Positions 45,936 to 54,033 of a stretch of DNA of 64,000 nt are shown here, piece after piece (the stretch's first letter is position 1; the number at the start of each line of letters is the position of its first letter). Source of the stretch: Owenweeksia hongkongensis DSM 17368 (lineage in GTDB: Bacteria > Bacteroidota > Bacteroidia > Flavobacteriales > Schleiferiaceae); the NCBI RefSeq assembly GCF_000236705.1, contig NC_016599.1, positions 992,001 to 1,056,000 on the forward strand, given 5' to 3'. Position numbers and translations under genes: made by a program. Below the pieces are notes generated by a model, which was not told where the DNA came from, made no database searches, and saw only the letters and a program-made list of their open reading frames with translations.

Positions 45936-47150
45936 TTGGAAAACAGACAACCCCGGTTGCACAAAAACCTCATTGAGGCTGTAATAGATTCACTTGAAAC
46001 CATCTTTGGTAAAGGTTTTTATGCAGACAAAGTGATTGAACGCACACTTAAATCCAACCCAAAATGGGGCTCTCGCGACAGAGCTTTTATTGCGGAAAGC
46101 ACCTACGAAATAGTGCGCTGGTGGAGATACCTATGGGAACTTTATGGCAAGTCGCCTTCGCTAAAGCGAAATGAACTGACCCGAATTTTTGGTCTTTGGT
46201 GGCGCCTTAATGGTCAGGAGCTACCAGAGTGGCATGGCTTTGAAGCGGTTCAGGATATTGACATAAAAAGTGCAAAACGCTCGCTTCCCAATGATGTAGG
46301 CGTGCAGCAGTCCTTTCCTATTTGGTTTGACGAACTGGCTAATGAAGATTTAGGCAAAGATTGGCCAATTATCGCTCAAAATCTCAACCTTCCTGCAGAA
46401 TTGATAATAAGGGCAAATACCCTAAAAACCACTCGCCAGGAATTGAAAACCATTTTTAAGAAAGAAGGTGTGGAAACGCACAATTTCTCAGAAAATGAGG
46501 TCGGCTTGATCTTTAAGCAACGCCAAAATATCTTTAGCAATGCAAGTTTCAAAAGTGGCCTTTTTGAAGTTCAGGATGGTGGTTCGCAACTTATCGCTCC
46601 GTTCCTTAGGCCAGAGCCTGGAATGAAGGTAATTGATGCTTGTGCCGGTGCCGGAGGTAAGACACTTCACCTTGCTGCGCTTATGCAAAACAAAGGTTCG
46701 CTCATTGCCATGGATGTGGAAGAGCGAAAACTTGTGGAACTAAAAAGACGCGCCAAGAGAAATGGTGCTCACAATATTGAAATCAAGCACATCGAGGGTT
46801 CAAAAACCATCAAGAGATTGAAGGACAAAGCTGATCGTCTTTTGCTTGATGTTCCATGTTCGGGTACGGGAGTTATAAAACGTAACCCTGATACCAAGTG
46901 GAAAATCAAACCTGAAGATTTGGAAAAAGTAAAAGGGATTCAACAAGATATTCTAAACGATTACTCCACTATGCTTAAGTCTGGTGGAATGATGGTTTAT
47001 GCTACATGCTCCATTCTACACAGCGAAAACGAAGATCAGGTAAAGACGTTTTTGGCCAAGCGTGAAGATTTTAAATTGATTGAAGAAAAGCGCGTGAACC
47101 CATCCAAAGTATCGGATGGTTTTTACATGGCTCTACTTCAAAAAGCTTAA
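45936..47150 (+). CDS. RsmB/NOP2-family RNA (cytosine-5) methyltransferase
   Basis: 404 residues; the only plausible start is TTG 45936 since no ATG lies near and MENRQPRLHKNLIEAVIDSLE is the normal family N-terminus (compare 'RLHRNLVFAVIDSL' types). The SAM fold has motif I in VIDACAGAGGKTLHLA, the catalytic-Cys motif DVPCSGTGVIKRNPDTKW and YATCSILHSENEDQV (second Cys). It methylates rRNA at C5 of cytosine in the cytoplasm. Unlike E. coli RsmB there is no obvious N-terminal NusB-like domain of full size; which base is modified is unknown. Follows E1 by 24 bases. Confidence 0.9.
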   Translation: MENRQPRLHKNLIEAVIDSLETIFGKGFYADKVIERTLKSNPKWGSRDRAFIAESTYEIVRWWRYLWELYGKSPSLKRNELTRIFGLWWRLNGQELPEWHGFEAVQDIDIKSAKRSLPNDVGVQQSFPIWFDELANEDLGKDWPIIAQNLNLPAELIIRANTLKTTRQELKTIFKKEGVETHNFSENEVGLIFKQRQNIFSNASFKSGLFEVQDGGSQLIAPFLRPEPGMKVIDACAGAGGKTLHLAALMQNKGSLIAMDVEERKLVELKRRAKRNGAHNIEIKHIEGSKTIKRLKDKADRLLLDVPCSGTGVIKRNPDTKWKIKPEDLEKVKGIQQDILNDYSTMLKSGGMMVYATCSILHSENEDQVKTFLAKREDFKLIEEKRVNPSKVSDGFYMALLQKA

Positions 47151-47205
47151 GCAAGCTATTAGTGGGTACTACGTTTTAACTTGAAATTGTCTTAAATTTA
47201 CGAGT

Positions 47206-47421
47206 ATGGAAATACTGAATGTAGAAATACTAAACCCCAAAGCCAAAAAGCTTCTGATGAATTTGATGGATATGAAACTTATAAAAGTTTCTAAATCTGA
47301 ATTCAAGCGAGACAAGTTTTTTGAACTGCTGAAAGACTTGAGGAAAGAGGAGTCACCTTCATTGGAGGACATCCAAAAAGAGGTAAAGGCTGTACGTAAG
47401 CAGATGAATGACGGAGAATGA
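47206..47421 (+). CDS. Antitoxin-like protein of a PIN toxin module
   Basis: 71 residues, all helical and highly charged: MEILNVEILNPKAKKLLMNL, then MKLIKVSKSEFKRDKFFELL, then a C-terminal SLEDIQKEVKAVRKQMNDGE. The stop overlaps the PIN gene start (ATGA), the usual antitoxin-toxin order. The shape (short, charged, Lys/Glu-rich, weak N-terminal strand) fits small Bacteroidota antitoxins found before PIN genes, but I do not recognise a DNA-binding fold. Translational coupling would keep antitoxin ahead of toxin. Confidence 0.7.
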   Translation: MEILNVEILNPKAKKLLMNLMDMKLIKVSKSEFKRDKFFELLKDLRKEESPSLEDIQKEVKAVRKQMNDGE

Positions 47422-47819
47422 GAATTGTATTGGATACCAATATTTGGATAAGTTATCTCCTTTCTCCCCATTTAAGCTGGCTCGATCATTTTTTCAAAAA
47501 TCCTGAATTTCACTTATTATTTAGTGAACAGCTACTTTCTGAATTTCTAAGAGTAGCTAAAAAACCTAAGCTCCAAAAGTACTTTTCCGACAAACAACTC
47601 ACCGATCTTCTTTTGCGTTTTGAAGAGTATGGTGTAATGATAGATGTTCATTCAAATTATGAACTTTGCCGTGATCCTGATGATAACTTTCTTTTAAACC
47701 TTGCTGTAGATGGCCATGCCAATTTTTTAGTGAGCGGAGATGATGATTTACTTGTTTTAGGAAAAATCGACACTTGCCAAATAATTTCACTTACCCAACT
47801 TAAGGAACACATTTCATGA
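47418..47819 (+). CDS. PIN-domain ribonuclease toxin (COG1569 type)
   Basis: 133 residues. PIN-domain acidic residues are present in order: D6 (VLDTNIWIS), E42 (SEFLRVA), D89 in RDPDDN, and D108-D110 in SGDDDLL, which together coordinate metal for RNA cleavage. The sequence VLDTNIWISYLLSP...EFLRVAKKPKL is characteristic of the 'putative toxin-antitoxin system toxin component, PIN family'. It overlaps its antitoxin by four bases upstream and murQ by four bases downstream, so all three genes share one transcript. Cytoplasmic. Confidence 0.85.
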   Translation: MRIVLDTNIWISYLLSPHLSWLDHFFKNPEFHLLFSEQLLSEFLRVAKKPKLQKYFSDKQLTDLLLRFEEYGVMIDVHSNYELCRDPDDNFLLNLAVDGHANFLVSGDDDLLVLGKIDTCQIISLTQLKEHIS

Positions 47820-48619
47820 AAACCACCGAAAGCGATTCTCTATACAATCATCTGGAAAAGATGAGCACACAAGATCTTTTGACTAACATTAATAATGAAG
47901 ATCAAAAGGTGGCACTGGCTGTGCAAACGTGCATTCCAGAAATAGAGAAATTGGTGGATGTGGTGGTTGAAAAAATGAAAGTTGGTGGTCGCCTTTTCTA
48001 CATTGGTGCCGGCACCAGCGGACGTTTGGGTATTTTAGATGCCTCTGAGCTCCCTCCTACTTTTGGCGCTGATCCCAATATGGTGGTTGGCCTTATTGCC
48101 GGTGGCGACACCGCTATTCGCAAAGCTGTAGAATTTGCCGAAGATGATACCCAAGGTGCTTTGCGCGATTTGGGAGAATTTGACATCAACACAAACGATA
48201 TGGTTTTGGGCATTGCTGCCTCAGGAACCACTCCTTACGTAATAGGGGGATTAAAAGAATGCCGAAAACGAGGAATTGCCACAGCCTGCATTACCTGCAA
48301 TGCTGATGCTCCCGTTATCGCTGAAGCAGATTTTCCTATAGTAGCTGTGGTAGGCCCTGAGTTTGTAACTGGAAGTACTCGCATGAAAGCCGGCACCGCT
48401 CAAAAACTAATTCTCAATATGATTTCTACCACCACCATGATAAAGCTTGGCCGCGTAAAGGGCAACAAAATGGTGGATATGCAGCTTAGCAACAACAAGC
48501 TTGTAGACCGTGGCACCCGCATGATTATGAGCGAAACCGGTACTGATGCTGAAACTGCTGAAAGACTATTGAAAGAGCATGGAGGTGTAAGGAAAGCGGT
48601 TGAGGCGTTTTTGAAGTAA
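47816..48619 (+). CDS. murQ: N-acetylmuramic acid 6-phosphate etherase MurQ
   Basis: 267 residues, a SIS-domain protein that cleaves the D-lactyl ether of MurNAc-6-P to GlcNAc-6-P in peptidoglycan recycling (EC 4.2.1.126). Visible motifs: FYIGAGTSGRLGILDASELPPTFG, where E78 matches the E. coli catalytic Glu83; VLGIAASGTTPYVIGGL; and GSTRMKAGTAQKL. The length is about 30 residues below the E. coli enzyme, as is usual in the phylum. Its ATG overlaps the stop of the PIN toxin (ATGA), an unusual operon partner. Confidence 0.95.
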   Translation: MKTTESDSLYNHLEKMSTQDLLTNINNEDQKVALAVQTCIPEIEKLVDVVVEKMKVGGRLFYIGAGTSGRLGILDASELPPTFGADPNMVVGLIAGGDTAIRKAVEFAEDDTQGALRDLGEFDINTNDMVLGIAASGTTPYVIGGLKECRKRGIATACITCNADAPVIAEADFPIVAVVGPEFVTGSTRMKAGTAQKLILNMISTTTMIKLGRVKGNKMVDMQLSNNKLVDRGTRMIMSETGTDAETAERLLKEHGGVRKAVEAFLK

Positions 48620-48799
48620 GTATCTTCATGCCCTTTTTCCCATTGCTGCAAAAAGGACCAAAAAGATTTTGGTATTTAATTTTGAACAGGATAAGAACTC
48701 CGTGAATTAGTTGATTAGATTTTTCACTTCCTCTTCTAATCTTACCAATCGCATTATTTAGGTAAATTTCCAATAACCTCTTAATAACAATTACTAACC

Positions 48800-49594
48800 A
48801 TGGCATACTTCAATAAAGCAATCTTAAAGGAACTCATACCAGTCTACCCAAGTATCCTTATCGTCTTTGGGTACCTTAAACTCTCCTTATATTATCAGTT
48901 CTTCGGGGTACAGATAATTAATTTTATTGATTTTACAGAAATAATAATACTCTTTCTCCCAGATGTAATCTATTACTTGGTATTGCTTAGTTTATCAGTT
49001 TTCCTCCACTATGTAATTGCGCCTAGTGGGTATGGCGCATTTGTTAATGTCTCGGAAGATCACGTTAGCGAAAAGTATTTAGTTAATCGGTTCATTAAAT
49101 ATTTTAAATATCATTTCTGGTATTCTATTTCACTAATCATATGCTTTATACTTGTTGTAGTAGCATACTATCTGCACCGACCAAATTTTTCATTCTTATT
49201 ATTAATCACTTTATTTAGTACACTTCTTTACATACTGGGCTATTTTCTATCCGAAATTCACAGAAAACATCTGCTAAACTCTGGAAAACAACTTAGTGCC
49301 ACAGTCCACAACATTATATCAGTTATAGTACTGTTCTCTTTTTTCACAATTTCCAACGTTAGCAAAGAGATTAGGAGCTCTCTGAATAACCCGTCCATTG
49401 TAAACTTTAAATACCAAGGAAATCAGATTGCAACAAACTCTGAATGTGTTTATCTAGGTGAAACACGCAATTATATTTTTATTCAAGATAAAAGTTCGGA
49501 GAATGCCTACGTCTACCCTAAAGACGATATTTCTGAATTTATAATTTCAAAAACTGACGAAAGTCTGATCCTACTTCAGCTACTCACAAGATAA
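48800..49594 (+). CDS. Hypothetical membrane protein, 264 residues
   Basis: I recognise no family. About five hydrophobic segments: 17-37, 45-72 (FTEIIILFLPDVIYYLVLLS), 106-127, 130-150 and 170-187, followed by a soluble C-terminal part of about 75 residues (NFKYQGNQIATNSECVYLGET, SENAYVYPKDDISEFIISK) with a strand-rich look. The tail may fold as a small beta domain. No signal peptide. It stands alone, 180 bases after murQ and convergent with the esterase gene. Its codon choice looks somewhat more AT-rich than its neighbours, which could mean recent acquisition; I did not measure it. Confidence 0.7.
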   Translation: MAYFNKAILKELIPVYPSILIVFGYLKLSLYYQFFGVQIINFIDFTEIIILFLPDVIYYLVLLSLSVFLHYVIAPSGYGAFVNVSEDHVSEKYLVNRFIKYFKYHFWYSISLIICFILVVVAYYLHRPNFSFLLLITLFSTLLYILGYFLSEIHRKHLLNSGKQLSATVHNIISVIVLFSFFTISNVSKEIRSSLNNPSIVNFKYQGNQIATNSECVYLGETRNYIFIQDKSSENAYVYPKDDISEFIISKTDESLILLQLLTR

Positions 49595-49624
49595 GTCCTT
49601 AAAGATCATATATTCAAAAGCTCT

Positions 49625-49655
49625 ATGATTCACCTGCGATGTAGCTGTGAATCAT
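49625..49655. terminator. Hairpin between convergent genes, possible terminator
   Basis: Perfect 9-bp stem ATGATTCAC (49625-49633) and GTGAATCAT (49647-49655), ending one base before the esterase stop codon. No long T run follows on either strand, so termination is likely but not certain. Confidence 0.5.
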
Positions 49656-50318
49656 TTACTTCACCCCCTTCTCCTTCATCCAACTCTTCAAATCCTCAAA
49701 ACACTCAGGGCTTACACCATGTCCCATTGCGTATTCACGGTATTGATGTGAAATGTTGAGTTGTTCCAAAACCTTCATAGCATTCCTTGCCCAATCTACC
49801 GGCAAAACTTCATCGGCAGTGCCATGGCTGGCAAATATGTCAAGGTGCTTCAGGCTTTCAGGATTGTACTTTTCAGGAACAATATCCGGCATAATGTATC
49901 CACTCAAGGCAATCACCTTTTGAAACTTCTCCGGGTGGCTCAAGCTCAATCCGTAACTCAAAATACTTCCTTGGCTAAAGCCAAGCAGGTTTACATTTTC
50001 AGGGTCCGTTCCATAAGCCTCATGAACTTCATCAATAAACTTAAGAATGGCCTCCATACTTTTTTTGGCCTGAGGAACATTGTTCATCTTTTCGCCAAGA
50101 TTGCTAAAGTCGATTTCATACCATGCATATCCGCCCCAAGGCAAATCGATTGGAGCACGGGCACTAACCACAAAACACTTTTCGTTGAGCATGGGCGCCA
50201 TGCCAAACAAATCTTGCTCATGGCTACCAAAGCCGTGAAGCATCAATAAAAGTGGTGGTTTTTCGGTTTTCTGTTGCGGTGGTAATACTTCGTGAACTAA
50301 ACTTAACGATGCACTCAT
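49656..50318 (-). CDS. Alpha/beta-hydrolase, carboxylesterase/phospholipase (YpfH-like)
   Basis: 220 residues, a small cytoplasmic hydrolase of the Abhydrolase_2 type. The oxyanion region is MLHGFGSHEQDL, the nucleophile S115 is in GFSQGS, D169 is in SHGTADEVLP and the catalytic H200 is in AMGHGVSPE. It hydrolyses short acyl esters; natural substrate unknown. Its ATG follows the Nudix gene's stop with no spacing, so the two are co-transcribed. Confidence 0.92.
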   Translation of the reverse strand: MSASLSLVHEVLPPQQKTEKPPLLLMLHGFGSHEQDLFGMAPMLNEKCFVVSARAPIDLPWGGYAWYEIDFSNLGEKMNNVPQAKKSMEAILKFIDEVHEAYGTDPENVNLLGFSQGSILSYGLSLSHPEKFQKVIALSGYIMPDIVPEKYNPESLKHLDIFASHGTADEVLPVDWARNAMKVLEQLNISHQYREYAMGHGVSPECFEDLKSWMKEKGVK

Positions 50319-50861
50319 TTATCTAATCTTGTCTTTAAAATAGCTGCCTACGTGGGTGATTTTGTCCGCCTTTCCATGCTCTATGTATTTTTTAATAGCA
50401 AAGGCATTGCTGGAAAAAGCAATCTCATCCCATGGAATTTCTTCAGGCGCGAAGAAACGGATTTCTGTGCTTTCTGTGGTCAACTCATATTTATCGCCCA
50501 CCATGTCTGCTTTAAAAATCAGATACACCTGATTGGCATGTGGAAGATTATATACGGTGTGCAAATTTCCTAACTCCACAGTGGCTCCAGTTTCCTCATA
50601 CACTTCACGCTTCGCACCTTGCTCCACAGTTTCCTCATTTTCAAGAAAGCCACAAGGCAGATTCCAAAATCCCAGGCGAGGTTCTATTCCTCTGCGGGCA
50701 AGCATTATTTTTCCATCTTTATCTATCAGGCAGCCCACCACCATGTTGGGATTTGTATAATGGATGGTGTCACAATCCGGGCACACAAAGCGTGGAAAGT
50801 GGTCATCCTCCGGAATTTTATACATCAAGTCGGCACTGCCGCAATTACTACAGTAGTTCAC
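50319..50861 (-). CDS. Nudix hydrolase with N-terminal zinc ribbon
   Basis: 180 residues. An N-terminal zinc ribbon (C4-x2-C7 and C27-x2-C30) precedes the Nudix domain; the Nudix box runs G71-x5-E77-x7-R85-E86-V-x-E89-E90-x-G92, all conserved in GFLENEETVEQGAKREV/YEETGA. The ribbon plus Nudix layout occurs in NADH-pyrophosphatase-like and ADP-ribose-type enzymes; the substrate is not determined here. The start abuts no other gene; the esterase follows without a gap. The TetR gene is 46 bases upstream on the same strand, so all three may form one operon. Confidence 0.92.
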   Translation of the reverse strand: MNYCSNCGSADLMYKIPEDDHFPRFVCPDCDTIHYTNPNMVVGCLIDKDGKIMLARRGIEPRLGFWNLPCGFLENEETVEQGAKREVYEETGATVELGNLHTVYNLPHANQVYLIFKADMVGDKYELTTESTEIRFFAPEEIPWDEIAFSSNAFAIKKYIEHGKADKITHVGSYFKDKIR

Positions 50862-50907
50862 AGTTTTGTTTCAGTTTCCACAAATCTAACAAAGGTTTGG
50901 TGTCTCA

Positions 50908-51585
50908 TCACTTCGTCTCTATCGACTGGAAGATGAATTTCCCAAATTCCAGAGCACTATCTAGGGCGTTTTTTTCGATCAGGTCAAAGGTCAAAATCAC
51001 GGCCTTTTCAACGGCTACCTCAGTTTTTTCGAAGCCTACGCTTTTGTCTCTCTTCCAAAAATTGAGCAAAAACAAAAACTGAAACCATAATAATGAATCA
51101 TAGGTATCCGTCAATTTGTTTCGTTCGGCAACTCGTCCCAGCCTTACTCCCTCTTCTATAAGTTCCTTTACCCAAGCTTTAAACTCTTTCTTCGTTTCTG
51201 CCATCCCGGTAGGTGTACTTCCAAAAGTGGAAAGAACATCTTCAAGTGTAATCATGGCGTAGCTTCTATAACTTTTCATTTGACAGAAAAATTCACTATA
51301 AAAGCTCATAAGCTTCTCGCGAATGCTACGTTCCCCATATTCTAAATTCCCCTCCACTGTTTGAATTACCTGATTAAATAAATCGGACCAAATAGCTTCA
51401 GCTACTCGCTCAAATGAATTGAAGCACAGATAAAAGTCCTCTTCAGAGATATTCAGCCCTTTGCAAAAAGCATTAATACTTGGCGGCTGATGGCCATTCA
51501 TTAATATATATTCACGATAGCCGCTTAATATCTGTTTCTTCAAATCCAAGACAGGACTAACTGGATTTTCCATCTGTGCTTCCAT
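50908..51585 (-). CDS. TetR-family transcriptional regulator
   Basis: 225 residues. The N-terminal helix-turn-helix region (about 14-60) reads KKQILSGYREYILMNG, then PSINAFCKGLNISEEDFYLCF, where the usual 'tv..ia...gvs.gtlY.hF' pattern is altered (F-C-K-G in place of I-A-...). The rest is a helical ligand-binding/dimer domain (FYSEFFCQMKSYRSYAMITLEDV). First in a probable operon with the Nudix and esterase genes; no ligand can be inferred. ATG 51585 is the longest start; an alternative is M5 at 51573. Confidence 0.8.
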   Translation of the reverse strand: MEAQMENPVSPVLDLKKQILSGYREYILMNGHQPPSINAFCKGLNISEEDFYLCFNSFERVAEAIWSDLFNQVIQTVEGNLEYGERSIREKLMSFYSEFFCQMKSYRSYAMITLEDVLSTFGSTPTGMAETKKEFKAWVKELIEEGVRLGRVAERNKLTDTYDSLLWFQFLFLLNFWKRDKSVGFEKTEVAVEKAVILTFDLIEKNALDSALEFGKFIFQSIETK

Positions 51586-51703
51586 TGTGTTTTTAGTTTG
51601 TTGGGCAGAACTCTGTAAAGGTTCCTATTATTCATAATAAGCCGTTAAATCAACAAAATAACAATTTGTCTGTTACCCAAGTATAAATCAAAAACTTAAT
51701 ACT

Positions 51704-52012
51704 ATGAAAACATTTATTCTTTCACTGTCACTCAGCATTCTGTTTGCTATACCCTCTTCATTTGCATTAAATGTAGAAACACCACTGGAACAAAAAGCGG
51801 AGAAAATTGAAATTAAGCACAAGGAAATCCCCAAAGAAGTAAGGATGGACATTACAGACAAATATCATGGAGCGGAAATCTTAATGGCATACAAGGAAGT
51901 GATTGATGGAGAAATAGTGGGCTATCAAGTAGAAGTAAAAAAAGGACCTAAAAAATGGGTTGTATTATATGACAAGAATGGAAATCCTAAAAATACCGTC
52001 CAACCTGAGTAA
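51704..52012 (+). CDS. Small secreted PepSY-like protein
   Basis: 102 residues with a signal peptide (MKTFILSLSLSILFAIPSSFA). The mature part is about 80 residues and contains IPKEVRMDITDKYHGAEIL, AYKEVIDGEIVGYQVEVKKG and a closing VVLYDKNGNP, the helix plus three-strand PepSY-like pattern found in small Bacteroidota periplasmic proteins. Such domains bind or inhibit other proteins. Divergent from the TetR gene (118-base gap), which could regulate it; there is no downstream gene for nearly 600 bases. Confidence 0.75.
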   Translation: MKTFILSLSLSILFAIPSSFALNVETPLEQKAEKIEIKHKEIPKEVRMDITDKYHGAEILMAYKEVIDGEIVGYQVEVKKGPKKWVVLYDKNGNPKNTVQPE

Positions 52013-52369
52013 CACAATGGGGATTGAGGTAGGCAATGTGTAGACAAATTCCCCAAAACTCACATCACACCAAAATATTTAAGTCGCTGATTTTCAATAT
52101 TTTTAAGAGCAACTTGATTTTGGTACGGAATTCACTTTATACAAAGCGTGTTACTAACCAAATAACACCTTCAAAATTTAAATATTTTGAGAGTTCTTTA
52201 ATTTTTCATCTTACTTGCAGCAATGGAGCTTTTGCCCGCTAACATCAAGAGCTTACATTGCCTGTGAATAGCAAATAATTTAGTCTTCATTTAGACAAGA
52301 ATAGATGTTATAACGCTGAATTTTAGCGAAATAAAACAAAAATTCTAGCTTAGTTTATCAAAAAGACTG
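52013..52369. other. Gene-free region after the PepSY-like gene
   Basis: About 360 bases, AT-rich, with a 68-codon plus-strand frame (52036-52242) whose translation is low-complexity and basic, so not called. A weak hairpin GTGTTA/TAACAC lies at 52148-52168. Otherwise nothing recognisable. Confidence 0.45.
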
Positions 52370-52554
52370 TAAATTTGTAAGAGAAGATAACAGCAGCATT
52401 TCAATACAATAGTGGTATGAATGTTGCTTAGAAATAAAACAGAGACCACAATGTGGTTCACAATATTTAAAAAGCTATATAAATAGCAGCGTTAGTTTTT
52501 AGTTGTTCGAGTTGAGCTGAAGTCACCACTGGAGAGTGGTGACTTCTTTTTTTT
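52370..52554 (+). ncRNA. Probable structured small RNA with its own promoter and terminator
   Basis: TAAATTTG (52370-52377) matches the -7 consensus TAnnTTTG, and about 145 bases later there is a textbook terminator: GAAGTCACCACT (52519-52530), loop GGAG, AGTGGTGACTTC (52535-52546), then eight T. No reading frame lies between and no protein gene precedes the terminator for 500 bases, so it is not the end of an mRNA. Between them lie a stem AGCAGCATT with AATGTTGCT (one G-U) around 52393-52430, and GACCAC-AAT-GTGGTT. A transcript of roughly 170 nt with three hairpins is predicted. It lies about 50 bases upstream of an NtrC-type regulator. Not a tRNA; family unassigned. Confidence 0.5.
52519..52554 (+). 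terminator. Strong terminator upstream of the NtrC-type gene
   Basis: Perfect 12-bp stem, four-base loop GGAG, and a T8 tract. It cannot end a protein-coding transcript because none is nearby upstream. Confidence 0.93.
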
Positions 52555-52605
52555 ATACCTACCTGAACAATTTTATCTAAGTATCTTTATTATAGCTTTA
52601 ACGCC

Positions 52606-54024
52606 ATGAACATGAAAGATACAAAACCGAAAATATTGGTGGTAGATGACGACACCACCTTTCTACTAATGTTAAAATCCTTTTTAGAAAAGAAGGGTTT
52701 TATACCCCACACAGAATCAACCGCAGAAAAAGGCCTTCAAGCTATTGAAGAAAATACCTTTGACCTTATACTTTCAGATTACCGCATGCCTGGTATTGAT
52801 GGAATTGAAATGCTTAAAATACTCAAGGAAAAAGGTATCACCACTCCCCTTATTTTGATTACGAGCTATGGTGACATCAAACTTGCCGTAAATGCAATGA
52901 AGCTTGGTGCTTCAGACTACTTGACCAAACCTGTAAACCCTGAAGAACTTTTGGCTTTGGTTACTTCGGTAATTGAAACGCCACAAGAAAAGTCTGTTCC
53001 GCAGGTGAGTGCTCTTGCCAAAAAATCAAACACCAATTCTGACAATACTCCTCAAAGCCATGCTTCAAAAGCTGACTTTGTAAAAGGCGTAAGTCCACAA
53101 ACCAAAAATGTAAACCAATACATTGATTTAGTTGGCCCAACTAATATGAGTGTTCTCATACAAGGCGAAAGTGGAACGGGTAAAGAATATGTAGCTCGTC
53201 AAATTCACAACCTTAGCAAAAGACGAGATAAGGCATTTGTAGCAATAGATTGCGGATCTCTATCCAAAGAACTAGCAGCCAGTGAACTTTTCGGACATAT
53301 AAAAGGAAGCTTTACTGGAGCGTCTGTAGACCGAGTTGGTCAATTTGAGGTAGCCAATGGTGGAACCCTTTTTCTGGATGAAATTGGTAACCTCAGTTAT
53401 GAAATACAAGTTAAACTGCTTAGAGCAATTCAGGAGAAAGTAATAAGACGTGTTGGCGGCCGTGATGACATTCCGATTGATGTAAGATTACTTGCTGCTA
53501 CCAATGAAAATCTTCAGCGTGCCATTGGTGATGGTGAATTCAGGGAAGATTTGTTTCACCGAATAAATGAATTCAAAATTGAAATAGCTCCGCTAAGGGC
53601 TAGAACTGAAGAAGTGAAGCAATTTGCCAATCATTTTCTAAATCAAGCTAATGAAGAACTTGAAAAGAATGTAGAAGGCTTTCAGGAAGAAACAATGAAC
53701 CTACTCATGGAATACGGCTGGCCTGGAAACCTTCGTGAGCTAAAAAATGTGATTAAACGTTCCGTGCTTCTTACGCAAGGTTCACTTGTTGAGAAGAATG
53801 CTTTACCAAGTGAAATCTCCAGTAGATATACACAGCAAGCAGAAGATATTCGAAGCATTCAAGATTCTACAGATTTAAAGCAGCTGGAAAGTGCATTGGA
53901 GAGACAAAAAATAATGGAAGCTCTTGAGAAGGTAAGGTTTAACAAAACAAAAGCAGCTAAACTTCTAAACATAGATCGCAAGACGCTTTATAATAAAATC
54001 AAAACTTATGGGTTGGAGGTTTAA
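52606..54024 (+). CDS. NtrC-family sigma-54-dependent response regulator
   Basis: 472 residues in three parts. The receiver (about 8-125) has phosphoacceptor D58 (LILSDYRMPG) and K108 (LTKPV). The AAA+ domain (about 160-400) has Walker A GESGTGKE (187-194), the sigma-54-contact loop GSFTGA (234-239, a variant of GAFTGA) and Walker B TLFLDEIGNL. The C-terminal Fis-type helix-turn-helix is at about 430-470 (ALEKVRFNKTKAAKLLNIDRKT). It activates sigma-54 promoters after phosphorylation. It converges with a hybrid kinase nine bases away that may be the cognate sensor. A palindrome across the stop codons (54012-54032) probably terminates both. Confidence 0.95.
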   Translation: MNMKDTKPKILVVDDDTTFLLMLKSFLEKKGFIPHTESTAEKGLQAIEENTFDLILSDYRMPGIDGIEMLKILKEKGITTPLILITSYGDIKLAVNAMKLGASDYLTKPVNPEELLALVTSVIETPQEKSVPQVSALAKKSNTNSDNTPQSHASKADFVKGVSPQTKNVNQYIDLVGPTNMSVLIQGESGTGKEYVARQIHNLSKRRDKAFVAIDCGSLSKELAASELFGHIKGSFTGASVDRVGQFEVANGGTLFLDEIGNLSYEIQVKLLRAIQEKVIRRVGGRDDIPIDVRLLAATNENLQRAIGDGEFREDLFHRINEFKIEIAPLRARTEEVKQFANHFLNQANEELEKNVEGFQEETMNLLMEYGWPGNLRELKNVIKRSVLLTQGSLVEKNALPSEISSRYTQQAEDIRSIQDSTDLKQLESALERQKIMEALEKVRFNKTKAAKLLNIDRKTLYNKIKTYGLEV

Positions 54025-54032
54025 CCTCCAAC
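54012..54032. terminator. Palindrome spanning the stop codons of convergent genes
   Basis: GTTGGAGGTT (54012-54021) and AACCTCCAAC (54023-54032) form a 21-base perfect inverted repeat that includes the plus-strand stop codon and lies one base from the minus-strand stop. It folds as an 8-bp stem with a five-base loop in both transcripts. No T tract, so a stop signal or mRNA end-protector. Confidence 0.5.
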
Positions 54033-54033
54033 T

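Noticed and set aside
50540-51082. 180-codon plus-strand frame antisense to the Nudix and TetR genes
   Set aside because: Shadow of two genuine minus-strand genes; no motif.
52036-52242. 68-codon plus-strand frame after the PepSY-like gene
   Set aside because: Basic, Lys/Ser/Ile/Phe-rich translation typical of AT-rich non-coding DNA; no motif.
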